A stretch of 64,000 bases of DNA. Source: Durusdinium trenchii (taxonomy: Eukaryota > Sar > Dinophyceae > Suessiales > Symbiodiniaceae). The DNA lies in the NCBI GenBank assembly GCA_963970005.1, contig CAXAMN010022662.1, forward strand, positions 723,173-787,172, in the 5' to 3' direction. Below are positions 13,207 to 22,719 of this stretch, piece after piece. Under the pieces are notes generated by a model. It was given only the letters and a program-made list of their open reading frames with translations, did no database searches and had not been told where the DNA came from. Each line of letters opens with the position of its first letter. Within the stretch, counting starts at the first letter, position 1. The position numbers and the translations under genes are program-made.

Positions 13207-13455
13207 TTGACACTGTGGTAACAAGAAGCTAGTAGTAACAAGTGCCACGCTAGTAGTAACAGGTNNNNNNNNNNAACAAGTGCCACGCTAGTAGTAACAG
13301 GTGCCTTACTAGTAGTAACAAGAAGCTTTTAATTTATCTTAATTCTAATTTAACTCAATGTTAATTTAATTTTATCTTAATTCTAATTAAATTCTTTGTT
13401 ACTACTAGTAAGGCACCTGTTACTACTAGCGTGGCACCTGTTACTAGTAGATCGT
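13207..13455. repeat. inverted-repeat (MITE-like) hairpin, interrupted by a 10-N gap
   Basis: The left arm (words AACAAGTGCCACGCTAGTAG and TAACAGGTGCCTTACTAG) is mirrored by a right arm at about 13398-13452 (words TTGTTACTACTAGTAAGGCA and GCGTGGCACCTGTTACTAG). The 65-bp spacer is very A/T-rich (AATTTATCTTAATTCTAATT). This is the fold-back form of the same family; single arms recur at 35640-35735, 38865-38945 and 63925-64000. The 10-N gap at 13265-13274 inside the left arm probably marks an assembly problem caused by the repeat. Confidence 0.75.
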
Positions 13456-14014
13456 GTGAGACGATGAAGGTTACTCAGCAAGACACAGTGCAGCCATGGC
13501 GTGAGGGCGTGAGCACGTGAGGGCGTGAGCTGAGCTTCCGGAGTTCTCTGTGAGTCTCAGTAAGAAGCAACTAACTATCTAAAAGCTATGTAAGTGTTTC
13601 ATATTCTATTGAATATGGCTTTCATGTAAACAGTATGTAAACACTACTGTAGGCACTTTACCGTCAAGTCTCTTAGCCCGTTGGCAAGCTATGTCAAGAT
13701 CCTCAAACAAAACTCTTTCTGCCACAGCAAGAGATGTCATTGCATCTGCCACCATTTGAACCGGACGGATTGAGCAAGAAACTGCGTGGGAAAGATGTAG
13801 TGCTGCTTTGTTAGTAATAGCTTCTTGTTACTAGTCGCGATGGCCTCCAACCTACTAGCGTCCTTTCTACTAGTAGTAATGCCCGCTGCCCTCTGTTAGT
13901 GGTTCAGAGTCCATGCGCCAGAGCACTCAAAGTATTTTCACAGGACAAATGCTGCGTTGCTCTAAAGCATCCAGCAGTTTCCAAGCCTGCACCAGTGTCT
14001 TTGCAGAATCTCAT

Positions 14015-14851
14015 TCAAGGAACATTGAGAGTGTCTTGAGTCTGGAAATAAAACGAATACACAAATGTTTTTTAAAGCAACAAAAACATATAAAGCAACT
14101 CAGGGGTTTTACCATTTTTCCCGAATCGAGTGTCACAGCCAACCTGTCAGACTTAGGACCAAGCAGCCACCATTTACACAAATGTTTCCACAATCTTCTC
14201 GTCCTCGCCATTGGAACCAAGTTGTAGCTTTAACTCCACAAATCAAAAGCACAAAACCATTTGAACATGCAACGCCCAGCCTTTTCGTTGCCAATCAGTA
14301 TTTGCCACACATCACCAGCAGAGATGATTTGCCTCACAAGTCAAAAGTCGGAATCTGCAAACCAAAGCTGCACCGCCGAGGAACCGCAGCTTTGGCATCT
14401 TCTCGCCTGCATCCTGAAAACGCACGTGTTCGGCGAAGGCCTATGAAGTCCATAAATAAAAAAGAGTCCAAGGAATGCAAAAAGGAAGGTAAGGGCTGGT
14501 AAGGGTGAGAAATTCCCCCGTTTTTCTCTATCTCTTCTTAGATATTTTTTGACCTTTTGTGTTCATGCACATGGGCACGCTGCCCCTCAGCCAAGGTTGA
14601 TTGTCTGATCTGTCCTGCACCAGTAAGACTTTTCGGTTGTCTGCCTCCAAAAGGCATAGAATCAAGTCTTTCACGGTGATCTCCTCAGGGGACATGTCGC
14701 AAGGCACGAAATCAAAGTAACCAGAAAGTCACGAAAGCAACATGCTTGGTGTCCAGGGCGGATCGTCTCCATGTTTGAGCAACGGATGTGATTTGAGCGC
14801 ATTGAAGGCACCCAAGTCTTCGAATATCTTCGCTTCCAATCCCAGACCTTT
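14015..14851 (-). CDS. host gene of unknown function, four phase-consistent exons
   Basis: Exons at about 14554-14851, 14338-14440, 14113-14227 and 14015-14041 join in phase, with donors AAAG|GTCAAA, CTT|GTGAGG and ATG|GTAAAA and acceptors CATAG|GC, TTAAAG|C and TTTCCAG|A. The frame ends at a stop at 14015-14017. Readable pieces include MSPEEITVKDLILCLLEADN, PRRCSFGLQIPTFDFYN and LWKHLCKWWLLGPKSDRLA. One in-frame TGA (14729-14731) sits in exon 1: either a nonsense mutation, a base error or an undetected intron. The 5' part is missing; LTR element A is inserted about 50 bp upstream of exon 1. The family is not recognised and the phase agreement is the main evidence. Confidence 0.5.
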
Positions 14852-14898
14852 CTAGGGTTTCCGCACGCGCTTAGCGTCAGACGAACAGGCACGCTGTC

Positions 14899-14903
14899 AA
14901 ATC
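14899..14903. repeat. 5-bp target-site duplication AAATC, left copy
   Basis: AAATC directly before the left LTR of element A; the matching copy is at 32088-32092, directly after the right LTR. This fits copia-type integration. Confidence 0.85.
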
Positions 14904-15088
14904 TACGCGAGCTCCGCTGCTCTGTTTTCAGCTGCTAAAAAGGGCTTCGGTGTGTTGAGTACACTTGATTATAGCCAAAAAGGCCGTGACCTGATTTCTT
15001 CACTCAGATCTACTCTGTTCATAGCCAAAAGGCCGTGACCTGTCTAAAAGAAACTTGGTACACTTCTCTCTTTGTGCGGGCTTCCACA
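14904..15088 (-). repeat. 3' LTR of element A (185 bp)
   Basis: I see no difference from 31903-32087. On the plus strand it contains two direct copies of ATAGCCAAAA(A)GGCCGTGACC about 57 bp apart, a possible transcription or processing signal. Confidence 0.95.
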
Positions 15089-15172
15089 CTCCCCCTAGGT
15101 GTTCACACCTATCCGGAGCCGCACCGCTTTCAAAATTTGGCCCGCTTTCAGGCCTCAGCTCAAGCCCTCATC

Positions 15173-16735
15173 TCACTTTGAGCGGAAGAGGGTATATCCC
15201 CACCATGTCTCAAGATGGAGCCCCTTCCTGCCGTTTCTCTCGTCGACCAAAATGGTCTTCCGCTTTCCGATCAGCGGCCATGCCACCGTCATTCTCCACT
15301 GGCTCCACTCTTCTTCCAGAAGGATCGCCGCCTCGAAGTCGTACAGCTTCTTCCGGGTCTGGTGGTGCACCCGAATGCCAATCTTCTTTCCATTCTCGTG
15401 GTCGATCAAGTACTCCCACGAGTCCTTCGCCGCAGTTCTCAGCGGCGGCGTGGAGATCACCTTGAGGACCGCTCCATTGATGAACCCTTTCTGAAAGCCA
15501 GGAGTCCTCAAGTAGTCCCACATCTCTTCCTCATGAACCCATTTCCCAAGCACCACTCCCTCATCGACTGTGGTGATCAGACGTAGTGGTTCTACTCTCG
15601 GCAATCGACCTTGAGGTTGAACCTGCGAGATGGTCTCGCCTTCCTGGGGTGGTGCTTCATCTCCTTCATTTCGACGTGCTCCTGAATCTTTCGGCTTTGG
15701 GGGCCCCCGGCCATCTCCAGGATCGTGTGCCACGAAGTGCACCCCCTCCGAATCCAGCATCACCCAGGTGCCTCCATGATTTCGCCGTCGACCTCGACAG
15801 ACCATATAGCGATCCCAAGCGCTGAGGTTCAGTCCCAGGTTGGCTCGTCGTCTCTCTTCTGCCTCGGCGTCATATGCCCCTCGACACCATAGTTCAGAAT
15901 CGGGTACTCGAAGCTCATCCGAGGGTTCTCGATGATCATGAGATAGTTCCCCTTGTTGTGCCGTCTCTGTCTGAGTGCCTCGATGCCATAGTCCCGAAGC
16001 CGGTTCTCGATGGTGTCCTTCTGGTTCAGGCCGGTCTGGAAGGTGAGCATCCCCTTCGTCGCGCACCGGTGTCTGCCCAGCGGATGCCGTCGGAGTCTGC
16101 CAGGGACTGGTGTTCATCCTCAACGCTCTCACCGAAATGCGATCCACCGGATGAGAGGTCCCAAGTTCTTGGCGTTGATAGGTCGGGTCATCAGGTTCTG
16201 CCCACGGGTACAGATCTTCATGAGCTGAGTACCCAAATCCCCGGGAACCCCTGGCAGTCGAGGACAGCTCTTCCACACAGTTCACCTTCACCTCCAAGAT
16301 CTTCTCAACCACCAGCTGTGCCACTCGGTCGCCCTTGTAAATCCTGAGGTCCACATCAGAGTGATTCCGTAGGAGCACCTTGACCTCTCCCCGGAAGTCT
16401 CGGTCAATCACGCCAGCTCCAGTCTCAATTCCCCGGATCGCCAGCGATGATCTTGGTGCCACTCTTCCATAGCTTCCTCTCGGAAGTTCCAGTGCGATGC
16501 CCGTCTTGATCAGCACGCTGTCTCCCGGCTGAACCATCGTCTCTATAGTGGAGTGCAGGTCCAGTCCTGCCGCCTGCTCGGAGCCTCGAGAGGGTAGGAT
16601 GGCTTCTGGATGAAGGAGCTTCACCTTCAACTCCTCTTTGGGTTTGAACCACCGCTGGACTCCCGCAGAACCCACTCGGAGGATGATATCCCCAAGATCG
16701 CAATGGCTGCTGTCAACAGCACCAAGATCCACCAC
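15173..16735 (-). CDS. retrotransposon-encoded dUTPase with C-terminal extension
   Basis: All five trimeric dUTPase motifs are present in order: AAGLDLHS (res. about 55-62), GRVAPRSSLA (90-99), GAGVIDRDFRGEVKVLLRN (106-124, with the catalytic Asp region), KGDRVAQLV (134-142) and TARGSRGFGYS (160-170). The enzyme should hydrolyse dUTP to dUMP and PPi, limiting uracil incorporation during reverse transcription. The family is usually about 140-170 residues; here some 350 residues follow. Within that tail, 15829-16050 reads better in another frame (RLRDYGIEALRQRRHNKGNY, ENPRMSFEYPILNYGVEG), suggesting two compensating indels. The frame opens with GTG right after a TGA and overlaps the previous frame by about 110 nt, so expression by -1 frameshifting is more likely than a free start. 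Confidence 0.9.
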   Translation of the reverse strand: MVDLGAVDSSHCDLGDIILRVGSAGVQRWFKPKEELKVKLLHPEAILPSRGSEQAAGLDLHSTIETMVQPGDSVLIKTGIALELPRGSYGRVAPRSSLAIRGIETGAGVIDRDFRGEVKVLLRNHSDVDLRIYKGDRVAQLVVEKILEVKVNCVEELSSTARGSRGFGYSAHEDLYPWAEPDDPTYQRQELGTSHPVDRISVRALRMNTSPWQTPTASAGQTPVRDEGDAHLPDRPEPEGHHREPASGLWHRGTQTETAQQGELSHDHREPSDELRVPDSELWCRGAYDAEAEERRRANLGLNLSAWDRYMVCRGRRRNHGGTWVMLDSEGVHFVAHDPGDGRGPPKPKDSGARRNEGDEAPPQEGETISQVQPQGRLPRVEPLRLITTVDEGVVLGKWVHEEEMWDYLRTPGFQKGFINGAVLKVISTPPLRTAAKDSWEYLIDHENGKKIGIRVHHQTRKKLYDFEAAILLEEEWSQWRMTVAWPLIGKRKTILVDERNGRKGLHLETWWGYTLFRSK

Positions 16736-17135
16736 TCACTGTTCCCCTCCTCCTTGGCAGTCTCCGATGCCTCGGCCCGGGTCACCATGCTTGCTACCAC
16801 GATCATCAGCCCGAGAACCTTCAGAAATCTGGGGTCCGGCGTTCCCCCATTCAGCTCCATTCTCTTGACCTCAATGTTCTCCGCCTTCTCATCCATCGTC
16901 CTCAACCTCAGTGACCTCTTGAAGTTCAGGAGTGGTTGCCCGGTGAGCTGCTTCGTCATGCCGTCCGCCACCAGTTCTGTCCCAGCCACGTGGTCTAATG
17001 ACACCTCCTTCAACCTCAGAGCTTCAGTCAATCCTGCCGCCCTGATCCTCAAATGTCTCGTTCTCCACGATGACGTCGTCCCAGTTGCAATGGCGATAGC
17101 TGCCGTCGAATCGGAGTGCAGTCGGACCTGGCCCG
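16627..17135 (-). CDS. RNase H C-terminus plus hydrophobic tail of element A polyprotein
   Basis: Continues the RNase H domain in the +1 frame: upstream codons give LHSDSTAAIAIATGTTSSW and RTRHLRIRAAGL (copia RNase H block, with the Asp of SDS), then HVAGTELVADGMTKQLTG, the usual end of copia RNase H. After it come two hydrophobic stretches, FLKVLGLMIVVASMV and WWILVLLTAAIAILGIS, predicted membrane or signal-like segments separated by a charged linker. Ends at a TGA near 16627 with two overlapping slippery heptamers just before it. The start at 17052 is arbitrary; the true coding continues from the upstream frame by a +1 shift near 17130. Confidence 0.8.
16636..16645 (-). promoter_or_regulatory. 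candidate -1 ribosomal frameshift site before dUTPase
   Basis: In the upstream frame the codons read TCA AAC CCA AAG AGG AGT TGA. The string A AAC CCA AAG contains two overlapping X-XXY-YYZ heptamers (AAACCCA and CCCAAAG) three codons before the stop. A -1 slip here enters the dUTPase frame (AAA GAG GAG TTG AAG). No downstream pseudoknot was modelled. CCC-AAA is not among the strongest slip sites. Confidence 0.4.
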
Positions 17136-19531
17136 AGGATCGCCTCCATCAACGATCCCGCCGACCTGCCACGGATCAGGCTCTCCAGCAGCGACATTAG
17201 TTCGGCCTCCGCCGTCGACAAAGTGATGAATGCCTGTCGTGTGGTATGCCAGGTGATCGGCGTGCCTCCAACGCACACCACAACGCCAGTCAGGCTCTTC
17301 ATGTCCGATGAGGCATACGATGCATCTGAATACACCTCCACCCGGTTCAAGCCATTCTCTTTCTCCTCTTCCTCATCACTGGTGCCGGAGATGTACAGCA
17401 CCTCTCCCCTGGTCTGTCGAAGGTAGGCCCTCACCTGCTTCCCGATGGCCATCACCGCTCTCGGCCTCTTTGTGGCCCACTGACACATGATGCTCACTGC
17501 AAGGCAGACATCTGGTCTCGTCCTTCCAGCCACCCATAGGAGTTCACCAGTTTCCTTCTGCGCCTGGGTCACCTCAGTCAACTGCGGGTTCTCTTCCTCA
17601 TCCGGAGTCTTGATCTGGCCCAAGGATGCCTTCCCCTGTTCGTCATACTCCATGAACAGGCTTTCCAAGTACGCCCGCTGGTGGATGGCGAAGTCCTGGC
17701 CCTTCCTCTCAATCTCCATTCCCAAGAAGCGCACCGGTTCTCGGCCTTCTCTTACCCACTCCGGTTCCCCAATCTTCCAGTGCATCTTGACCTGGTCGAT
17801 GAACCCCTGGATGATCTCTTCTTCGCCCACCATCAGGACGTCATCCACGTACGTGGCCACTGCGCCCCTTGTGGTCCAAGCACCTCGATCATCCTGCTCC
17901 TGCACCAGCCAGATGTCCGCCTGAGGTGTTCCTTGTACCCTCACGGGTCGCCCTTCTCTCACCCACTGGAAATTTCTAATCTTTCCATCTCGGTGGTCAC
18001 ACCAATCCCGTGGAGAGGTCACGAACCCGTAAAGGGCTTTTCTGACAAGCCACAACTCCTTCTGATCTCGAAGCACTCCAGCCTCCTGGAAGATTCGTGG
18101 TGGTTGAACTACCACCACCCCACGGTCGTGAGCCGCAGGGGCGTTGAGGAACGCCGTCTTGACGTCAAGGGTGCTCAAAGCCCACTGGTTGATCGCTGCC
18201 AGCTTGATCAGCGTCCTCACCTTGATCCCACTGGCACCTGAAGCGAACGTAGATTCGGAGCTCTTGGCATTCATGAAGTTTCCACATGCCACCCCTCGAC
18301 ATTTGTGTCTTCCAGTGCCTGCCTTTCGGCTGAAGATGGCCTTAGCTGGCACAAGGTCAAAGTCTCTGCCCTGCGCCCTCGCCTCCTCCTTCAGTCGATC
18401 AGACTCCCCCTGGCTAATGGCCTCTACCGCCTCGGACTCATTGGTCAGTGCCGTGTACTCCTCGATCATGGATGGCTTCCACTCCTCCAGGTTCCTCCTC
18501 ACCTCCGTCAGACCCACCATCCGCGTCTGTAGGAACTCTGAGGCTTCTTCTGACTTCTCCTCGATCTCGGCGACCATGTTCTTTTCCTCCTGTCGGCCTG
18601 CACGAACGGCTTCTTGGCTGATCTCCTCGATCTCCATCGTGAGAGCCTTCAGGAATCTCTCATTCCTGACTTCTCCGGAGTCCTCTTCCAGAAGTTGAAG
18701 CTCCTGGGATAGCATCCTTGCCCCCCGATGTTGCAGCTCCCCCCAATCTGCGGACTCCACCTCCGGTTCCAGCTGGAGGAGTTTAATCTTCCCTCGGGTT
18801 CTCCCCGGTCTCTTCCGTGGTTGCTCAACCTCCTCTCGGTCATCGACCTCGTGGATCATGCCCGCTTCGCGATCTGGCAGTGCCACCCCATCCGGCATGT
18901 CCTCCACCTGAATGATGTCGGCTGTGTGGAACAGCTTTCCAGTGGCGAGCTCCTCCACGAAGTATCCCGGCGACGTCATCGACATCGTGACAGCTGGGCA
19001 GAGCACCCTCACCTGTGTCCGGGTGGTAGACAGATACTTTTGGCGGTCGCTGTAGAGCTTTCTTTTGGCCCAAACCACTTGACCGAAGGTCGCCAGCTGC
19101 CGGCGCTTCCACCCCATTGACTCCAGTTGACTTCGGAGTCGAGTGTCAGCCCAGTGTCGAGTGGCATGACACCAGTAGCTCTCATCAAGATCTGCTGCCA
19201 CTAGAAGGGTTCTGGCACCACGTTTGAGCTGTGCCACCGCTCCCTCCGCGCGGCCATTGCCCTTGAAGTTGTCGCCATCTGTAAAAGTGCGACACAGCCC
19301 TCTATCTCGGATCCACTTGTCGAACATCTTGCTTTGATACTCGCCCGCGCGGTCCGAGTGGAGCCGCTTGAGAGGGAGCCCCAAGAAGTTCAGCTTCGCC
19401 ACCATCCGTCCCACCGCTTCCAGGACTGCCGATGCTCCTCGATTCTCCATGACCTCCGCCAACGTCACCTGCTGCCCCTGGAAGTCTCGTTCTTGTTCCA
19501 CTAGCGATGCCCATTCCTTCTCATCATCCAA
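17024..19531 (-). CDS. integrase C-terminal half, reverse transcriptase and RNase H (element A)
   Basis: Integrase core continues from the previous frame: second catalytic Asp in HSDRAGEY (res. about 60) and Glu in GNGRAEGAV (about 96). An Arg/Lys-rich region (EQPRKRPGRTRGK) follows. RT begins around residue 400 with KAIFSRKAGTGRHKCRGVAC, then STLDVKTAFLNAP (first Asp), LYGFVTSPRDW and the catalytic YVDD (about 561-564). RNase H shows VYSDASYASS (about 732) and LSTAEAELMSL (about 770). The frame leaves the true coding path near 17130, where the RNase H sequence continues in the +1 frame. The start overlaps the gag-pol part 1 stop by 8 nt, also a +1 shift. Acts in cDNA synthesis and integration of the element. 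Confidence 0.93.
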   Translation of the reverse strand: MDDEKEWASLVEQERDFQGQQVTLAEVMENRGASAVLEAVGRMVAKLNFLGLPLKRLHSDRAGEYQSKMFDKWIRDRGLCRTFTDGDNFKGNGRAEGAVAQLKRGARTLLVAADLDESYWCHATRHWADTRLRSQLESMGWKRRQLATFGQVVWAKRKLYSDRQKYLSTTRTQVRVLCPAVTMSMTSPGYFVEELATGKLFHTADIIQVEDMPDGVALPDREAGMIHEVDDREEVEQPRKRPGRTRGKIKLLQLEPEVESADWGELQHRGARMLSQELQLLEEDSGEVRNERFLKALTMEIEEISQEAVRAGRQEEKNMVAEIEEKSEEASEFLQTRMVGLTEVRRNLEEWKPSMIEEYTALTNESEAVEAISQGESDRLKEEARAQGRDFDLVPAKAIFSRKAGTGRHKCRGVACGNFMNAKSSESTFASGASGIKVRTLIKLAAINQWALSTLDVKTAFLNAPAAHDRGVVVVQPPRIFQEAGVLRDQKELWLVRKALYGFVTSPRDWCDHRDGKIRNFQWVREGRPVRVQGTPQADIWLVQEQDDRGAWTTRGAVATYVDDVLMVGEEEIIQGFIDQVKMHWKIGEPEWVREGREPVRFLGMEIERKGQDFAIHQRAYLESLFMEYDEQGKASLGQIKTPDEEENPQLTEVTQAQKETGELLWVAGRTRPDVCLAVSIMCQWATKRPRAVMAIGKQVRAYLRQTRGEVLYISGTSDEEEEKENGLNRVEVYSDASYASSDMKSLTGVVVCVGGTPITWHTTRQAFITLSTAEAELMSLLESLIRGRSAGSLMEAILGPGPTALRFDGSYRHCNWDDVIVENETFEDQGGRID

Positions 19532-22503
19532 GCCAGGCCATCTGTTCTCCCCGGTCTTGGTCCCTCTGCTCCTCCTCGACCACGGTCAGTCCTGGTCCAT
19601 CTCCTTCCGCTCCGGGCAACTCGTCTTCCTCATGGATCGGAATGATGGACTGTCCCCTCCTGGTCACTGGAGCCAGATAGACCCCCACCAGCACGAAGCG
19701 GCCCTTTCCAAGTTGATCGTCTGCCAGCATGAACGGCCCTGCAGTGTCAATCGACAGCGTGTACGCTTCGGCATGTGGGATCCTCTTGTGAGCCTTGCCG
19801 CGTGAGGCAGCGATGACGCAAGACTTGCATTCTCTGTTGTAGGGCAAATGCCCGTTCAGAAGGTGTCTCCTCCATGCTTCAAGGTCCATCCGTTTCACCT
19901 GGTGCACGGGTGAGTTCAACGCTTCTCGAATGGCGATTGCCAGTGCCTGCTTCAATCCGGGCGCCCACGCCGACCAGTCTCGGCTCTGCTTGATCCTCTC
20001 CGTCAGGTTCTCCGCTAAGGCAGCATCTCCTCCATTTCCATGTCCTCGGATGTCCTGCAGCTCGGCCAGCCTAGGGATGTTGGTTCCCAATCGCGTGGGC
20101 TTTCTTCTCGAGTGCCCCATGGGTCCTTGGTCGAAACTGACCTCCATCAGACCCCAGCGATCTCTGACTGCTCTCCATTCTGGCCAGCTCCAGTAGGACG
20201 GGTACCTGTGGGCTTCCTTCTCCTCTGCCTTGAGATACTCCTCCGGGTCCTCAGGCTGTTCCAGCGCTGCCAGGGTCACCTTCGGACCTCGAGCTAGCGC
20301 AGCTCGATGATGAAGATACAGTTGCCTCAGAAACAGGACTGTGTCATCTTCCACCTGCTTTCGTAGGTAGCGGTCCAGCTGAGGGAGACCAAATCGGTAG
20401 GGACCTTCTCGTTCCCTCAGTGGTGGAGGTCCCGGCTGCTTAAATCTCAGCCTGCTCATCGTCCGACATGGAGGTCCTCCCAACAGTGCACACACCGTCC
20501 CACCATCAGCCAAGTCGAGCAGGTAGGAGAAGATGTCGTCCCGCAGGAGGTTCATTCCCTGGTCAATGACAGTGTCAATGCAGAGGACCGCTCGACTTTC
20601 CGCCTCCAGCTCCTTCTGCCAAAATCTCTTTGAGTCTCCGCTGAAGAGGTGGATCACGACCTCCTTTGCCTTGCGGACTCGCCTTCTCTCATGCCTATTC
20701 CAAGGCAACCCCTCGCCGGTCCAGCTCTTCTTCGGGAGCAGCCTTTCGAGGAGGTGGTGTGGTACCTGCGGGAAGAGGTCCTTCAGCTCGGACAGATGCT
20801 TCGCCTCCTCGGGGTCCACTTCCAAGCCAATGTCCTCCCCTGCAAGATGCGCCAACCGGGCTCTCTCCCTCACCATACTTCGCTCGATCTCCTGGATCAA
20901 CTCGTGGGCCAGTGCCTCATCGATCGTAGGGCACGAGTTCTCCACCTTCGTGTCCAACACCAGGCCAGTAGGGTCCGTGAGCTCAAATCTCGTCTTCTCC
21001 CAGACCGCCTCATAGCCCAAGGAAATGAGCACCCCCAGTGGGACGATGACTTGAACATCCTCCTTGGTCAGCAAGGTTCTCGTCCACGGAAGCAACCTCA
21101 GAACCGCCGTCCCTGCCGCCAGCTCCACATTGACCTCTTGGGCGCTCGCCCATTCCTCTTCTGATGAGGTCCTTCTCAAGCAGTGGGTGGCCCCTCCATC
21201 CAGAAGCGCTCTTCCCCCTTCTCGGACCTCGAGACTGCTCAGCCGGATGGCCTTCATCGATGAACTTGGCCTCAAACTCTTCAGCAACGTCGTGGCCTCA
21301 TTCAGCAGGTCCTTCATCTCTCCAGAGGTTCCCGCTCCCTTGTCACCCTCGTTGGATCGGCTGTTCACCGGCTCACTCCCCCCAGACTTGGGTCCAGCAT
21401 CCATAGCCTCCCCTTTTGCCTGGCTGGCAGTGACCTTCTCCTTGACGGATTTCACAGCCTGCTTCTCTGGCGACTCCTTCGGCCTTGGCTTCATGGTCGG
21501 GCAGTCCTTCTTCGAGTGACCATTTACCGAACATCCAAAGCATCTCCCCTTCTTTTCCAATCCACCCCAGTCGTGTTTGAAGCGGCAATCTTGACCTTTC
21601 CGGCACCCCTCATCAGTGCCCCAAAAACGACACGGCTTCTCATCGCTCCGCCCATCAGCTCTGGCCTTCCCGACCCCTTTCTCTGCCTTCTCCTCCGCCA
21701 CGGCGGTCATTGCCTTGACCTTGGTGACCTTGATTTCCGGGGGTGGTTGAACATCGCTGATGGCCAGTGATTCCGCCTCAGCCGTCAACATGTCCGAGAA
21801 GCTGAGGACGGTCTCCAGAGTTGGAGTGACGTCGACTCCCAGTGTGGCCCTGGTTGATGACATCCTGAAGGCCACTTGGTTAGAGGTTTTCCCCACCAAC
21901 TCCGACATCTTGTCCAATGCCCCAAGCAGTAGGGTCGCATCCGGGGTCGCAATCTCCAGCTCTTGAGCTCTCCTCAAGCTCCTCCTCCAGCCACGGAGCA
22001 TCTCCACCACCTCATTCATTGTCTGTGGTGTCTTGGGCTCGACCAGCTGTCGGAGAAGTCGAGATCTCTCCGCCAACCCTCCAGGCTGGTACCTCCGAAA
22101 AAGAGCATAGAGAACGTCCACCGAATTGGAGGCCCTATTCGCCAGCATTTCGGATCGGATTGATGCCGGAACTGCATTCAGAAGCATGAGCTGTCCTCGT
22201 TGCTCCAACCTGCTCCACACGGTGTTGCACTCCCGGGGCACCTCCGCCTTGATGTGAAGCCGTTGAACTGGTTCTGCACGAAGCCACTCACGGTAGGCCA
22301 TCATGGCCCCCTGCATCACCTCTTCCCACCACCTCCATGAAGTAGTGCTGAGGTCCCTCATCGTCGGGGAAATGAGCTGGATCCAATCTCCCAGGACCAG
22401 TGATCCCAACTCACCTTCTCGCAGTTCCTGGAGCGGTGGCAGCTCAACTGACCTGATCACTTCGCCCCAGCCTCCGTCCGAGGTTCCAGTGCCCAGCTGC
22501 CTC
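19524..22503 (-). CDS. gag C-terminal half, protease, methyltransferase-like domain, integrase N-terminus (element A)
   Basis: Frame is open from the edge of the nested element at 22503 (residues numbered from 22460). A capsid-like helical region (WLRAEPVQRLHIKAEVPREC) is followed by a CCCH finger (C-x8-C-x5-C-x3-H, res. about 276-295) and a CCHC knuckle (CFGCSVNGHSKKDC, about 305). Protease: ALLDGGATHCLR (about 418). Then a domain with HLFSGDSK (about 601), ALLGGPPCRTMSR (about 658-670), LEQPED (about 731) and GHSRRKPTRLGTN (about 780), which matches motifs I, IV, VI and VIII of C5 cytosine methyltransferases in order and spacing. Integrase starts with GHLPYNRECKSC (about 870) and the first catalytic Asp in SIDTAGPF (about 902). 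The stop at 19524 is a frame break inside integrase. Methyltransferase activity is unproven. Confidence 0.92.
22502..22503. repeat. 2-bp target-site duplication TC, left copy (TIR element A)
   Basis: TC before the left terminus; the second TC is at 30905-30906. With one copy kept, the gag frame reads through (SVLRQLGTGTS). Confidence 0.7.
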
Positions 22504-22528
22504 CCATAAGAATCCTTTAAGATAAAAT
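22504..22528. repeat. left terminal inverted repeat, TIR element A
   Basis: 25 bp perfectly complementary to 30880-30904. Confidence 0.9.
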
Positions 22529-22719
22529 CACTTGAAAATGATAAAACAAAATGGGTTTATTATTTTTAGAAAATTTTATTGTTTTTATAAAATTTATGTT
22601 TTTGATAAACAAAATTTACCATCAAATAATAAAACGTTTGTTTCCAAAATTACAAAATTCCATTTCCCAAAAAATAAAACAAAATTTATTATTGGAAACA
22701 AACGAATCTTGAGAGTGTA

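Noticed and set aside
14970-15040. TAGCCAAAAAGGC resembling the dinoflagellate spliced leader
   Set aside because: The leader has TAGCCATTTTGGCT; the match is only to its ends and the core differs, so no spliced-leader gene is called.
15586-16347. Plus-strand open frames across the dUTPase region
   Set aside because: Antisense shadows of a GC-rich coding region; the dUTPase motifs are on the minus strand.
22504-22528. Tc1/mariner insertion with TA duplication (reading CCA-TA-AGAATCC)
   Set aside because: With TA as the duplication the gag frame is not restored, whereas TC outside CCATAAG restores it; TIR element B behaves the same way with GT.
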